This document shows positions 1 through 9,434 of a stretch of 64,000 nt of DNA, piece after piece; within the stretch, counting starts at the first letter, position 1, and the number at the start of each line of letters is the position of its first letter. The translations under genes and the position numbers were made by a program. This stretch comes from an uncultured Clostridia bacterium (GTDB lineage: Bacteria; Bacillota; Clostridia; Christensenellales; Pumilibacteraceae). The notes below the pieces were generated by a model that did no database searches, had not been told where the DNA came from, and saw only the letters and a program-made list of their open reading frames with translations. Location: NCBI GenBank assembly GCA_934270565.1, contig CAKQPR010000001.1, positions 186,001 through 250,000 of the forward strand. Reading direction: 5' to 3'.

Positions 1-856
1 AGGACGGCGGAAGCGGTTCGTTGCGCGAATAAACGTGCATTTCGCGGTCGCCGAGATCGATTTCGGGATTGACGCCGAGCAGGTCCATATTCGCTTCCCA
101 AAGCGAAGTAACCGTTCCGACGTCCTTCCAGTAGCCCTTGAACTGATACGCGAACATTCTCATTCCGTGCGAAAGCATATACGGAATAATGTTCTTGCCG
201 AAGTCGTTCTGCGAATTCGGGTCGGATTCGTCGCGGATAAGCTCGCGTTTAAGAACGTCCTTTTTGAAAATGTAAACGCCCATCGAAGCGTGATTGCTTT
301 TCGGTTGTTTCGGCTTTTCGGCAAACTCGGTAATGCGCTTGTTCTCGTCGTAACTCATTACGCCGAAGCGGCTTGCCTCTTCCCACGGCACGTCGATAAC
401 CGCGATCGTGCAGTCGGCGTCGTTGAGAACGTGCTCGGCGAGCATTTTGGAATAATCCATCTTGTAAATGTGATCACCGGACAGAATAAGCACGTTTTCG
501 CTGTCGTAATTGTCGAGAAAGTGCATGTTCTGATAAATCGCGTTAGCCGTGCCCTTGTACCACTCCGCGCCCGCCTTTGCCTGATAGGGCGAAAGCGTAT
601 GCACGCCGCCGTAACTGCGGTCGAGATCCCACGGCTTACCGCTGCTGATGTACTCGTTGAGCACGAGCGGTTCGTACTGAGTGAGCACGCCCACCGTGTC
701 GATGCCCGAGTTGGTGCAGTTGCTGAGCGTGAAGTCGATTATACGATACTTCGAGCCGAACGAAACCGCGGGTTTCGCGATTCCGGTCGTGAGCGCATAA
801 AGACGAGTGCCTTGTCCGCCCGCAAGCAACATTGCCACGCATTTTTTCTTTTTCAT
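1..856 (-). CDS. glgC: Glucose-1-phosphate adenylyltransferase, 3' end off the window
   Basis: Makes ADP-glucose from ATP and glucose-1-phosphate, the committed step of bacterial glycogen synthesis in the cytoplasm. About 285 codons are present; the C-terminal beta-helix part lies beyond the left edge. The N-terminus carries the nucleotidyltransferase signature (LAGGQGTRL), the conserved AKPAVSFG stretch and KYRIIDFTLSNC; further on come SGDHIYKMDY, the metal/sugar-phosphate site, and EFAEKPKQP. The ATG at 856 overlaps the glgB stop in an ATGA, so the two genes are probably translationally coupled and share the promoter upstream of glgB. Identity of the family is secure; whether it is a GlgC or a GlgD-like paralogue cannot be judged without the missing end, but the catalytic-type motifs favour GlgC. 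Confidence 0.95.
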   Translation of the reverse strand, partial: MKKKKCVAMLLAGGQGTRLYALTTGIAKPAVSFGSKYRIIDFTLSNCTNSGIDTVGVLTQYEPLVLNEYISSGKPWDLDRSYGGVHTLSPYQAKAGAEWYKGTANAIYQNMHFLDNYDSENVLILSGDHIYKMDYSKMLAEHVLNDADCTIAVIDVPWEEASRFGVMSYDENKRITEFAEKPKQPKSNHASMGVYIFKKDVLKRELIRDESDPNSQNDFGKNIIPYMLSHGMRMFAYQFKGYWKDVGTVTSLWEANMDLLGVNPEIDLGDREMHVYSRNEPLPPS

Positions 857-2727
857 TGTCTTTTCCCCCTGTTCTTTTTTACTAAGTAGACTCCCGACAT
901 AGGTTCGATATTCAACACAAGCGAATTGTCGAAACCGTGAGAGGGAACTAAAGTCGTTCTGCGTCTCTTACCCGAGCATTCCGTGCCGTAAAGCGACGAA
1001 CGGAGCGCTTCGGTGTAAGTACCCTTGTCCGCGCCGATACGGTAATTATTATATTGCACGGGCGAAAAATTGATTACCGCCGTAACCGAATTGCCCTTGC
1101 GGTCGTACCGCGTATAAGCGATTACGTTCTGGCGGTTGTCGTCCACGACGTTCCACTTGAAGCCCGCGAACCCATCCTCGACTTCCCACAGCGGCGGCGA
1201 CGAAAGATAGAATTTATTTAGCGCCGTCACGAAGTCTTTGAGTTTTCGGTGCGATTCGTAATCGAGAAGCAACCAGTCAAGCTCGCGCTTTTCGTTCCAT
1301 TCGATGAACTGTCCGAATTCGCAGCCCATAAACAGCAGTTTCTTCCCGGGGTGCGCGTACATGTTCATGAGGAAATTGCGCACGCCCGCGAATTTAAGCT
1401 CGTAATCGCCCGCCATTTTATTGATGAGCGAAAGTTTGCCGTGTACGACCTCGTCGTGAGAGACCGGAAGTATGTAATTTTCGCTGAACGCGTAAGTGAG
1501 CGAGAACGTAAGCTTGTTATGGCAGCCGCCGCGGAAGAACGGATCGGTCTGCGCATACGAAAGGGTGTCGTTCATCCAGCCCATGTTCCACTTGAAGTTA
1601 AACCCGAGCCCGCCCGCGGAAACGGGTTTCGTTACCATCGGCCACGCGGTGGATTCCTCGGCTATCATCATAGCGTTCGGGTGAGCGGCGAACACCGCGG
1701 TGTTCAGCTTTTGCAGAAACGCGACCGCTTCTTCGTTTTCCCTGCCGCCGAAACGGTTGGGAAGCCACTCGCCGGGTTTTCTGCCGTAGTCGAGGTAAAG
1801 CATGCTCGCGACGGCGTCCGCGCGAAGGCCGTCAACGTGATAGAGGTCGAACCACATCATCGCGTTCGAACACAAAAAGGTCTGAACTTCGCCCCTGCCG
1901 TAATTGAAACAGCACGTTCCCCACTCCTTGTGTTCGGCGCGGAGCGGGTGTTCGGGCTCGTAAAGCGGCTCGCCGTCGAACCGATAAAGCCCGTTAGCGT
2001 CTTTCGGAAAATGCCCCGCCACCCAGTCGAGGATAACGCCTATCCCCGCTTCGTGGAGTTTTTCGACCAGATAGCAGAAATCTTCGGGCGTGCCGTACCG
2101 CGAAGTCGGCGCGAAATATCCCGTCACCTGATACCCCCACGAGCCGTCGAACGGATACTCGGCTATTCCCATAAGCTCTATGTAGTTGTAGCCGGTCTCC
2201 GTCAGATACGGCACGATTTCGTCCGCGAACTTGCGGTACGAATAAACGTTGTCGTCGGGGTACTTGCGCCACGACCCGATATGACATTCGTAAATATTCA
2301 CGGGCGAGCGGTAAATATTCTTTTTCGATTTCGCTTTGCGGTAAGCTTCGTCGTTTACCTTTATCGCGGAAATCGGATAAACTTTGGAATTCGTAAGCTC
2401 GTGCGTTTCCGCGTGAAAAGCATACGGGTCGGACTTATAAATCGTCTCGCCCGAACGCGTGGTGATCATGTATTTGTATCCGTCGTAGCGCTTTACGCCG
2501 CCCACGGTAATTTCGAAAATTCCGTCGCCGCGACGGTTCATTATGTGAGTCGCGCCGTTCCAGCCGTTGAAGTCGCCTATTACGCTTACGCCCGCAGCGT
2601 GCGGCGCGTAAACCCGAAACGTCGCTTCGCCCGATTCTTCGTCAAACGCGCAACCCATATAGCGATATGCGTCGTATAATTCGCCATCGTGAAATCTTTT
2701 CTCTTCGTATGCGTTCATTACGTTCAT
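853..2727 (-). CDS. glgB: 1,4-alpha-glucan branching enzyme
   Basis: Introduces alpha-1,6 branches into glycogen (GH13). About 624 residues from the chosen ATG. Order: N-terminal CBM48-type beta domain (FRVYAPHAAGVSVIGDFNGW), then the GH13 barrel with the conserved regions VILDWVAGHF, DGLRADAV (nucleophile Asp), MMIAEEST (acid/base Glu) and PVSHDEVVHGK, and a C-terminal beta domain. A TTG 15 bases upstream is also open, but the ATG at 2727 has GGGTGA 8-9 bases before it. The gene is slightly shorter than the roughly 730-residue enterobacterial enzyme, as usual for Firmicutes. First gene of a glgB-glgC operon with a good sigma-A promoter upstream. Confidence 0.95.
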   Translation of the reverse strand: MNVMNAYEEKRFHDGELYDAYRYMGCAFDEESGEATFRVYAPHAAGVSVIGDFNGWNGATHIMNRRGDGIFEITVGGVKRYDGYKYMITTRSGETIYKSDPYAFHAETHELTNSKVYPISAIKVNDEAYRKAKSKKNIYRSPVNIYECHIGSWRKYPDDNVYSYRKFADEIVPYLTETGYNYIELMGIAEYPFDGSWGYQVTGYFAPTSRYGTPEDFCYLVEKLHEAGIGVILDWVAGHFPKDANGLYRFDGEPLYEPEHPLRAEHKEWGTCCFNYGRGEVQTFLCSNAMMWFDLYHVDGLRADAVASMLYLDYGRKPGEWLPNRFGGRENEEAVAFLQKLNTAVFAAHPNAMMIAEESTAWPMVTKPVSAGGLGFNFKWNMGWMNDTLSYAQTDPFFRGGCHNKLTFSLTYAFSENYILPVSHDEVVHGKLSLINKMAGDYELKFAGVRNFLMNMYAHPGKKLLFMGCEFGQFIEWNEKRELDWLLLDYESHRKLKDFVTALNKFYLSSPPLWEVEDGFAGFKWNVVDDNRQNVIAYTRYDRKGNSVTAVINFSPVQYNNYRIGADKGTYTEALRSSLYGTECSGKRRRTTLVPSHGFDNSLVLNIEPMSGVYLVKKNRGKRQ

Positions 2728-2773
2728 TCGGCAGTCACCCAAGTTTTGCGTAGTCGGATTGCTTTCCGTTTAT

Positions 2774-2802
2774 ATTATACATTATAACCGCGCCGAAATC
2801 AA
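2774..2802 (-). promoter_or_regulatory. Sigma-A promoter for glgB-glgC
   Basis: On the minus strand: -35 TTGATT (2802-2797), 17-bp spacer, -10 TATAAT (2779-2774). The predicted start leaves a leader of about 40 nt before the glgB ATG. Confidence 0.7.
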
Positions 2803-2861
2803 GAAAATAGCCCGAATTTTTTGCCGTTTTGCAAATTTTTTGTCAAATCCGCTTGAATGAA

Positions 2862-3660
2862 CGTTGAAAACAGTTGTAGCAGAAACAAGATCGGACGACA
2901 ACCGCAGGGGATTTCTCCGCTCCGCTATCGCTTCGGTCGAAATGACGTTAAAAAAGTGGCAAATATAACGTTTGTTAAAGCGTGGTAGGGGCGTTCCTCG
3001 TCCGCCGTCGGGGAGCCCCCGATGGCAAGTATTTGTTTGGAATATGCCCAACGTCTCGGTAGGGCGGGACGCGCTTGTCCCGCCGCCGACCTTGCGGAAC
3101 GCTCTCACATTACGATGGAATATTTCCTCGTAAGCAGACTGTTCAAGGCTTCCCCTTGGGGACCTGTCGCGTAGCGACTGATGAGGGGTCGTCTTTTACG
3201 TTGCGTTTGTCATAGCCCAACCCCTCATTCGTCTTGCCTTCGCTATCGCTTCGGCAATCCACCTCCCGGCTCGCAACACAGTTGCTTCGCCGCTTTGGCT
3301 AAAAACAGTCACCTGTGGACTGTTTTTACGGCACTTCGTGCCGCCGCGTCGCGCCCCCAAGGGGGAAGGCTTTAAATGGTTTGGTAAAACTCGTTAGGGC
3401 GTTCCTCGTCCGCCCGACGACGAGCCGCCGTGGGCAATTCGGCGATGCCTATACTTACTTTCGGTAGAACGTGGTAGGGGCGGACGCCCTCGTCCGCCCG
3501 CAAACCAAGCGGAACGCTCTTTCGTCCTGTCATCTCGAGCGAAGTCGAGACCAAGGCGGGAGCGAACACGAACGCCTCGGAACGGTACAACCCCCAACCA
3601 CTTGCCCGCATGGCTCCCTGCCTCGCCCGCGCGAGCTCTGCGCCCGCACCCCGTGCTTTC
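2862..3660. repeat. Intergenic hairpin-repeat cluster 1
   Basis: No gene is supported in this long gap. It holds several repeat families found elsewhere in the window: a 'CGTCATTTCGACCGAAG'-type element, two palindromes of the GGCGGACG-CCCT-CGTCCGCC type (near 2987 and 3477), a long pair built on GGGGAAGG/CCTTCCCC ends, a GGCAAGTCGGCGATGCC element, and one three-hairpin element (3270-3356, listed separately). Short open frames here are by-products of the palindromes: they have no ribosome binding sites and repeat in every cluster. Confidence 0.8.
3270..3356 (+). repeat. Three-hairpin element, copy 1
   Basis: Three adjacent hairpins: GCAAC-aca-GTTGC (3273-3285), AAAAACAGTC-acctgtg-GACTGTTTTT (3301-3327) and CGGCAC-ttc-GTGCCG (3329-3343), with conserved linkers. 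The middle hairpin ends in five T and resembles an intrinsic terminator that would work on either strand. Other copies are at 27194 (minus), 41361 (minus, diverged) and 51773 (plus). Confidence 0.75.
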
Positions 3661-3679
3661 TCCACTCTGTCGCATATTG

Positions 3680-3708
3680 TTGACTTTTTTGCGAAACCGT
3701 TGTATAAT
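3680..3708 (+). promoter_or_regulatory. Sigma-A promoter for glutamine synthetase
   Basis: -35 TTGACT (3680-3685), 17-bp spacer, -10 TATAAT (3703-3708). It implies a leader of about 124 nt. The leader contains a short hairpin, GTTTTTTCGC/GCGAAAAAC around 3743-3765, which could have a regulatory role, but nothing matching a known glutamine-sensing RNA was recognised by eye. Confidence 0.7.
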
Positions 3709-3838
3709 GTATAATAATGCAAAATCGCGCGATAGAAAAGCAACGTTTTTTCGCCGCGAAAAACAACCACATAGCGGCAATGACGTCGCAAAAATCCTAT
3801 AACGGTATCAATTTTTCGTGACAAGGAGCACAATCACA

Positions 3839-5917
3839 ATGATAAACGTCCCCGAAATTTTCGGCTCGCTCGCGTTCGGCGATTCGACGATGCGCGACCG
3901 TCTCCCGAAAGAAACTTACGAAGCGTTCCGCAGACTCACGGACGAAGGTAGCCCTCTCACGCCCGAAATCGCGAACGTGATCGCGAACGAAATGAAGGAA
4001 TGGGCGATCGAAAAAGGCGCAACTCATTTCACCCACTGGTTTCAGCCGATGACGGGCATCACAGCCGAAAAGCACGACAGCTTCATTTCTCCCGAAAAAG
4101 GAACGGTAATAATGAAGTTCTCGGGCAAAGAACTTATCAAGGGCGAGGGCGACGCGTCCTCTTTCCCGAACGGAGGCTTGCGCTCGACTTTCGAAGCGCG
4201 CGGCTACACCGTATGGGATCCGACTTCTTACGCTTTTATAAAGGACGGCTGTCTGTGCATTCCGACGATGTTCTGTTCGTACTCGGGGCAGGTTCTCGAC
4301 AAAAAAACGCCGCTTATCCGCTCCACCCGCGTGCTCGGCGAACAGGCGAAACGCCTTCTGTCCGTGTTCGGAATCGAAACGCGCGACGTCACCGTTACGG
4401 TAGGACCGGAACAGGAATATTTCCTCGTCGACAAGGATCTTTATCTTAAACGCAAGGATCTGATCTTTACGGGCAGAACGCTTTTAGGCGCGCGCTCGCC
4501 CAAAGGTCAGGAGCTCGAGGATCACTACTACGGCTCGATCCGTCCGCGCGTAATCGCGTTTATGTCCGAACTCGACGAGGAGCTGTGGAAGCTCGGCGTG
4601 CTCGCCAAAACCCGCCATAACGAAGTCGCACCCGCTCAGCACGAGCTCGCGCCCGTTTTCACCGTCGTGAACGTCGCCGCCGATCACAATCAGCTGACGA
4701 TGGAGCTTATGAAAAAGATCGCGGACAAGCACTCGCTCGCCTGCCTTCTGCACGAAAAACCGTTCGAGGGCGTGAACGGAAGCGGCAAGCACGACAACTG
4801 GTCGTTCTGCACCGCGGAGGGCAAAAACCTGCTCGACCCGGGGAAAAAGCCTCAGGAAAACACGCTGTTTCTGCTCATTCTCACCGCGGTAATCGCGGCG
4901 GTGGACGATTATCAGGATCTTCTGCGCCTCTCGGTCGCGAGCGCGGGCAACGATCACCGTCTCGGCGGCAACGAAGCTCCCCCCGCGATCATTTCGATGT
5001 ACCTCGGCGACGAAATCACCGATATTCTCGACTCGATAGCGGCTTCGCGCCCCGCAAAAGGCCGCGCGGCAACGAAAATGAACCTCGGCGCGGCAAACGT
5101 TCCCGCGTTTATGAAGGACACCGCCGACCGCAACCGCACCTCGCCTTTCGCGTTTACCGGCAATAAATTCGAATTCCGTATGCTCGGCTCGACAACCAAC
5201 ATTTCCTGCCCGAACGTTATGATAAACGCCGCAGTCGCCGAAAAACTCGACGAATTCGCAACCGCTCTGTCGGACAGCAAGAACGTCGAAGAGGACGCGA
5301 AAAAACTCATTCGCGAAACGTACCTCGCTCACCGTCGGATCGTGTTCAACGGCAACGGCTATTCGGAAGAATGGACGGAAGAAGCGAAAAAGCGCGGGCT
5401 TTCGGATATCGACAACACGCCCGACGCGCTCGAGCGCTACACCGACGAAAAGAACGTCGCTCTGCTCACGAAATACGGTATTTACACGCCCGAGGAAATC
5501 GCCGCTCGCAAGGAAATTCTGCTCGACAACTACGCGAAAACGATAAGTATCGAAGCCAACACCATGCTCGAAATGGTTCGCCGCGAAGTCCTGCCCGCCG
5601 CGATCGAATTCAGCGCCAGACTCTCGCACGTCGTAAAAGACAAAACGACCTGCGGCGTGAGCGCGAACACCGAAACCGACCTTCTTAAACAAGTCGCGCT
5701 TCTCACCGACAAAATCTACTTCGGTATTTCCGAACTCGAAAAATCGGTCGCGCTCGCAAAAGCCGCCGACTTCACCTCTACCCTCGCTTCGTCGTACCGC
5801 CGCCTTGTCGTTCCCGCCATGGCGAGCCTGCGCGCAAGTTGCGACGCGCTCGAAACAATCACCCCGCGCGACGTCTGGAAAATGCCCACCTACTCCGACC
5901 TTCTCTTCTCCGTCTGA
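3839..5917 (+). CDS. glnN: Type III glutamine synthetase
   Basis: Joins ammonia to glutamate at the cost of ATP. At 692 residues it has the length of the GSIII class (about 700-730), well above GSI. Recognisable GSIII blocks: VPEIFGSLAFGD at the N-terminus, the HFTHWFQPMTG and DPTSYAFI stretches, the metal/ATP site in GPEQEYFLVD, RHNEVAPAQHELAP, ANDHR-type GNDHRLGGNEAPP, and NRTSPFAFTGNKFEFR near the active site. The ATG at 3839 is preceded by AAGGAG (3823-3828); the in-frame GTG at 3818 has no Shine-Dalgarno and lies upstream of that site. Monocistronic, with its own promoter and a terminator-like hairpin about 110 bases after the stop. Confidence 0.97.
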   Translation: MINVPEIFGSLAFGDSTMRDRLPKETYEAFRRLTDEGSPLTPEIANVIANEMKEWAIEKGATHFTHWFQPMTGITAEKHDSFISPEKGTVIMKFSGKELIKGEGDASSFPNGGLRSTFEARGYTVWDPTSYAFIKDGCLCIPTMFCSYSGQVLDKKTPLIRSTRVLGEQAKRLLSVFGIETRDVTVTVGPEQEYFLVDKDLYLKRKDLIFTGRTLLGARSPKGQELEDHYYGSIRPRVIAFMSELDEELWKLGVLAKTRHNEVAPAQHELAPVFTVVNVAADHNQLTMELMKKIADKHSLACLLHEKPFEGVNGSGKHDNWSFCTAEGKNLLDPGKKPQENTLFLLILTAVIAAVDDYQDLLRLSVASAGNDHRLGGNEAPPAIISMYLGDEITDILDSIAASRPAKGRAATKMNLGAANVPAFMKDTADRNRTSPFAFTGNKFEFRMLGSTTNISCPNVMINAAVAEKLDEFATALSDSKNVEEDAKKLIRETYLAHRRIVFNGNGYSEEWTEEAKKRGLSDIDNTPDALERYTDEKNVALLTKYGIYTPEEIAARKEILLDNYAKTISIEANTMLEMVRREVLPAAIEFSARLSHVVKDKTTCGVSANTETDLLKQVALLTDKIYFGISELEKSVALAKAADFTSTLASSYRRLVVPAMASLRASCDALETITPRDVWKMPTYSDLLFSV

Positions 5918-5924
5918 TCTAAAC

Positions 5925-6465
5925 GGCGAGCCGCCGTCGGCAAGTCGGCGATGCCGGTGCTTACGTTTGGTAAAACAGGTAGGGGCGGACGCCCTCGTCC
6001 GCCGGCAAACCGCGCAAGCGGACATATTAAGGCTTCCTCTCGGGGGAGCCTTTTTCGTTTGTCGGAACAGATAGCTGCCCGACGGCGAGCCGCCGTGGGC
6101 AAGTCGCTTGCGATATTCGTGTACGATTGTTACGTTTCGCTCCCGCGAGATCTCTCCGCTCCGCTATCGCTTCGGTCGAGATGACGTAAATAAGGCGGGT
6201 GTACGCGAGGTTCACGGTTGACGATGCCCGTACTTACATTCGATAGAATGTGGTAGGGGCGGACGCCCTACCGTCGGCTTCACCGACCAAATAAGGTCGA
6301 AAATGTAGTAACAGGAGCTTGCTCGGCTGACATCCGCGGGGGATTTCTCCACTCCGTTCGGGTTTCACCCTCACTTCGGTCGAAATGACGTTATCCCCCT
6401 GTGGGTGGACGAGGGCGTCCACCCCTACAATCGGTCGAAGCGACGTTAAAAACGACCCTTCCACA
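5925..6465. repeat. Intergenic hairpin-repeat cluster 2
   Basis: No gene. Contains GGCAAGTCGGCGATGCC-type, GGCGGACG palindrome (near 5981, a truncated form near 6255, an inverted one near 6405) and 'CTCCGCTATCGCTTCGGTCGA'-type units. The hairpin at 6029-6060 sits inside it. Confidence 0.75.
6029..6060 (+). terminator. Probable terminator after glnN
   Basis: AAGGCTTCC/GGGAGCCTT hairpin followed by TTTTT. It is built from one end of a repeat unit, so the terminator may have been supplied by the repeat. Confidence 0.5.
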
Positions 6466-6467
6466 CA

Positions 6468-6514
6468 CAAACCCGCCCTTCCGACATACGGAAGAGCGGG
6501 TTTTGTTGTTTATT
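6468..6514 (-). terminator. Terminator for the 6555-8330 lipoprotein gene
   Basis: Long stem AAACCCGC-CTTCCG / CGGAAG-GCGGGTTT with loop ACATA, with one bulge, ending in T-rich sequence in the minus direction, 41 bases past the stop codon. Confidence 0.75.
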
Positions 6515-6554
6515 TCTTTTCTACGTTTACCTTTATTGTTTGCGTGCTTATCGC

Positions 6555-8330
6555 TTACTTGAACAGCATATAAATATTGCTTGCTTCGTTTACCATAATG
6601 CACGGACCGCCTTCGGTCGGGTATCCGCCGAGTTTGGCTGCAGATTTATAAATCAGCTCGCCGTCGAAGTTATAATAACGATACTCGCTTCCTTCGCTGT
6701 TCGTCAGACAATAGAACTGCCCGCCTTCGTCGTAGCCGTCATAACGAAGCTCTCCGCTACCTTCTTCAAACACAAGCATATTGTCGCCTTCTTCGCTGAA
6801 CGTGCACAACTGTTTCTTCTGTCCGTCGCGGAATTCGTTCAGAGTCGCCATCATCGCGCCGTCCGCAGTCTCTCCTGCATATGACATAATAACTATACGG
6901 TAGTCGTACGTTCCCACGCTTTTCGCGATAATACCCTCTTCGAAATCACCGTCGGCGTTCTTCGGCGAACGATAAACTTCGTTGAGCGCGTAATCGTAAA
7001 TAACCTGTTTTTCATCGTCAATAAGGTAAGGACCCGCAATCGTAAGGTCTGTTAACACCGAAGCGGGATACGATTTCACTTCTTTAAGTTTATTGTTGAA
7101 AATCGTTATTATATTGCTACCATCCACAGTCATAAAATACTTGCCATCGATCGTCGAAAGCGGCAATACCTGATTCGACACGACGTTAAGCGACTTTCCG
7201 ATTTTACCGTCGTTGCTCATTTCGTATAATGCCAAGTTTGTATAAAGGTCAAGACATTTATCTTCGATCTTAACGGCATATGCTATGTTCTTGATACTTG
7301 CGTCATAAGCGGCAAACGCACTCTCTTCCGAAACACGGCTGAATACGCTCGCAATTTTGTAAGCGCATTTAATCTTCTTTACTTTACCTTTTAACGGATC
7401 GATAATAAAAGTGTTAAGCTTGATTTTTTGCAACTCACCGTTGGCTTCCGTATAATAATCGAAATCTTTTTCGTTGTCGGGCACGCGCGTTTCGAACTGA
7501 TACAAGAATTTGCCATCTGCAAGTACGTAGGGCTCAATGTCGTCAATGTCTGTAGCATGCGCGTAAATGTGGGCAATTACGGTATTTACCCTGTTAAACG
7601 CCGAATCGTAGCAGGTTATCGATTGACTGCCAAGCACATAATAGTACCCGCCCGCTTTGTAATCGTAGTCAACGGGAGTATTGTAAAACGGAACGTCGGT
7701 CGCGATAAGATCGTAATCGTTCTTGTCGTTCATTTCCCACAACTTATTGTCATAAGTACGCAGGAAAAGTCTACCTTTCGAACTTCTTTCGGGAAAAACA
7801 GTGGCAAGCTTGCCCGCGGTAACTTCACCGATATACCGATCGGTTGATTTTTCTTCTCTGCTTACGATAAGCTTTCCGTTGCACGAATAAATCGCTCCGT
7901 AATGAGTAAGCTTATAGGTATTATCTTCCCGATACTTTTCAAGCTCTTCGTCCGTCGGTTCTGCTTCGACGTAAATCGTATAGCCGACGCTGCTAAGTTC
8001 GTGAACGTAAAATTCATTTACATCGTTATCAACCAACGAAAGGATCATTTCGCCGGAAGAATAATTATAAACGCGCGTTTCGCGTTTGCCTCCGTTCTTC
8101 TGCGTTCCTTCGACTACATAGAACTGACCGTTTGAAAGAGCAGTAGTGGAACTTTGTTTCTTCATCCTGTAGCCCGTCGGATTTTCGAGCCCCGCCGCCA
8201 TATCCACAGCCTGCGTGATCTTGCGGGTCTGGGTTTCGGGCGTGAATTTCTTATTCACCATGCCGCAACCCGAAAGCGCGAACGCAAGGCAAAGCACGAC
8301 CGCAACGGCTATCGCAATTTTCTTTTTCAT
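6555..8330 (-). CDS. Lipoprotein of unknown function, beta-propeller-like
   Basis: 591 residues. MKKKIAIAVAVVLCLAFALSGC is a lipoprotein signal peptide with lipobox LSGC, so the mature protein should be anchored to the outer face of the membrane. The rest is soluble and rich in Tyr and Asp, with recurring patterns such as 'ADGKFLY', 'IDGKYFM', 'GGYYYVL', 'GGQFYCL' spaced every 40-60 residues, as in beta-propeller proteins; this is inferred from the pattern only. The ATG at 8330 is preceded by AGGAGGTTGTT, and a sigma-A promoter lies 60 bases upstream. No neighbour shares its strand, so it is probably monocistronic. I do not recognise the family. Confidence 0.85.
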   Translation of the reverse strand: MKKKIAIAVAVVLCLAFALSGCGMVNKKFTPETQTRKITQAVDMAAGLENPTGYRMKKQSSTTALSNGQFYVVEGTQKNGGKRETRVYNYSSGEMILSLVDNDVNEFYVHELSSVGYTIYVEAEPTDEELEKYREDNTYKLTHYGAIYSCNGKLIVSREEKSTDRYIGEVTAGKLATVFPERSSKGRLFLRTYDNKLWEMNDKNDYDLIATDVPFYNTPVDYDYKAGGYYYVLGSQSITCYDSAFNRVNTVIAHIYAHATDIDDIEPYVLADGKFLYQFETRVPDNEKDFDYYTEANGELQKIKLNTFIIDPLKGKVKKIKCAYKIASVFSRVSEESAFAAYDASIKNIAYAVKIEDKCLDLYTNLALYEMSNDGKIGKSLNVVSNQVLPLSTIDGKYFMTVDGSNIITIFNNKLKEVKSYPASVLTDLTIAGPYLIDDEKQVIYDYALNEVYRSPKNADGDFEEGIIAKSVGTYDYRIVIMSYAGETADGAMMATLNEFRDGQKKQLCTFSEEGDNMLVFEEGSGELRYDGYDEGGQFYCLTNSEGSEYRYYNFDGELIYKSAAKLGGYPTEGGPCIMVNEASNIYMLFK

Positions 8331-8390
8331 AACAACCTCCTGATTTTGTCGGAATTCCGCTCCAACCCGCGAAGCGTAACTCCTACCGAT

Positions 8391-8419
8391 ATTGTACCCG
8401 ACCGCCGCATTTTTGTCAA
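8391..8419 (-). promoter_or_regulatory. Sigma-A promoter for the lipoprotein gene
   Basis: Minus strand: -35 TTGACA (8419-8414), 17-bp spacer, -10 TACAAT (8396-8391). Confidence 0.75.
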
Positions 8420-8439
8420 GCATTAAACCGCACTATGGG

Positions 8440-9280
8440 CAAAACATTCCCCCACCGTCTCCGAGTTTCCGCGGGCAAAACGACGTTTACGCAATTCCGT
8501 GATAGCGGACCGATCAAGGCTCCCCCTCGGGGAAAGGCTTTAAATGGTTGAGTAGAACTCTGTAGGGGCGTTCCTCGTCCGCCCGCAAACGAACAGCTAC
8601 GGGCAAGCGGGCGAATTCGTGTACGATTGTTGCGTTTCGCTCCCGCGAGATCTCTCCGCTCCGCTCACAGCTTGCACCGTTCGCTTCGGTCGAGATGACG
8701 AAAAGTTGTGGGTGTACGCGAGGTTCACGGTTAACGATGCCTATACTTGCTTTCGTTAGAACGGTAGGGGCGTTCCTCGTCCGCTCACAAACGAACAGCT
8801 ACGGGCAAGTATTCGTTTGGAATGTCGTTTCCCGTTCCGGTAGGGCGGGACGCCCTCGTCCCGCCGACAGGGAACCCCTGCCGGCAAGTCGGCGATGCCC
8901 GTACTTACAAGATAAAATTATAAAACCAAGCGTAACGGTATTTTGCGTTGTCATTGCGAGCGAAGGCGTAGCCGCAGCGTGGCAATCTCCCGGAAGGGAA
9001 CACGAATAAAACTGAAAGGTATAACCCCAAAACACTCGCCTGTGCGGGCAGTCGAGACCAAGGCGGGAGCGAACACGGACGTAACGAAACGGTGCAACCT
9101 CAAAAACCCGCGCAAGCGGACTTATCAAGGCTTCCCCTTGGGGACCTGTCGCGTAGCGACTGATGAGGGGTTGTCTTTTACGTTGCGTTCGTCATAGCCC
9201 GACCCCTCATTCGTCTTGCCTACGCTATCGCTTCGGCAATCCACCTTCCCCCAAGGGGGAAGGCTTTAAAAGGCTATGGC
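8440..9280. repeat. Intergenic hairpin-repeat cluster 3
   Basis: No gene. Contains three GGCGGACG/GGCGTTCC/GGCGGGACG palindromes (near 8566, 8765 and 8842), ATTCGTGT...CGCTCCCGCGAGATCTC units, and the long CTTCCCCTTGGGG ... CCCCCAAGGGGGAAGG pair between about 9127 and 9270. Confidence 0.75.
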
Positions 9281-9375
9281 GTTCCCCTTTGCATTAAAAT
9301 ACCGACGCAAAACAAACATACAAACAGATATATTCCATTTTGCTCCGAAAAGTGTAAAAAAATTTAGCAAAATTC

Positions 9376-9404
9376 TTGCAATTCTCGGTTTTATATGGTA
9401 AAAT
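9376..9404 (+). promoter_or_regulatory. Sigma-A promoter for the hydrolase operon
   Basis: -35 TTGCAA (9376-9381), 17-bp spacer, -10 TAAAAT (9399-9404) with an extended TGG just before it. Confidence 0.65.
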
Positions 9405-9434
9405 TATAATATACCATAATTTTCGGAGAAACTT

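Noticed and set aside
35..889. A 284-codon frame antisense to glgC
   Set aside because: The opposite strand gives a clear GlgC with family motifs; this frame is its shadow.
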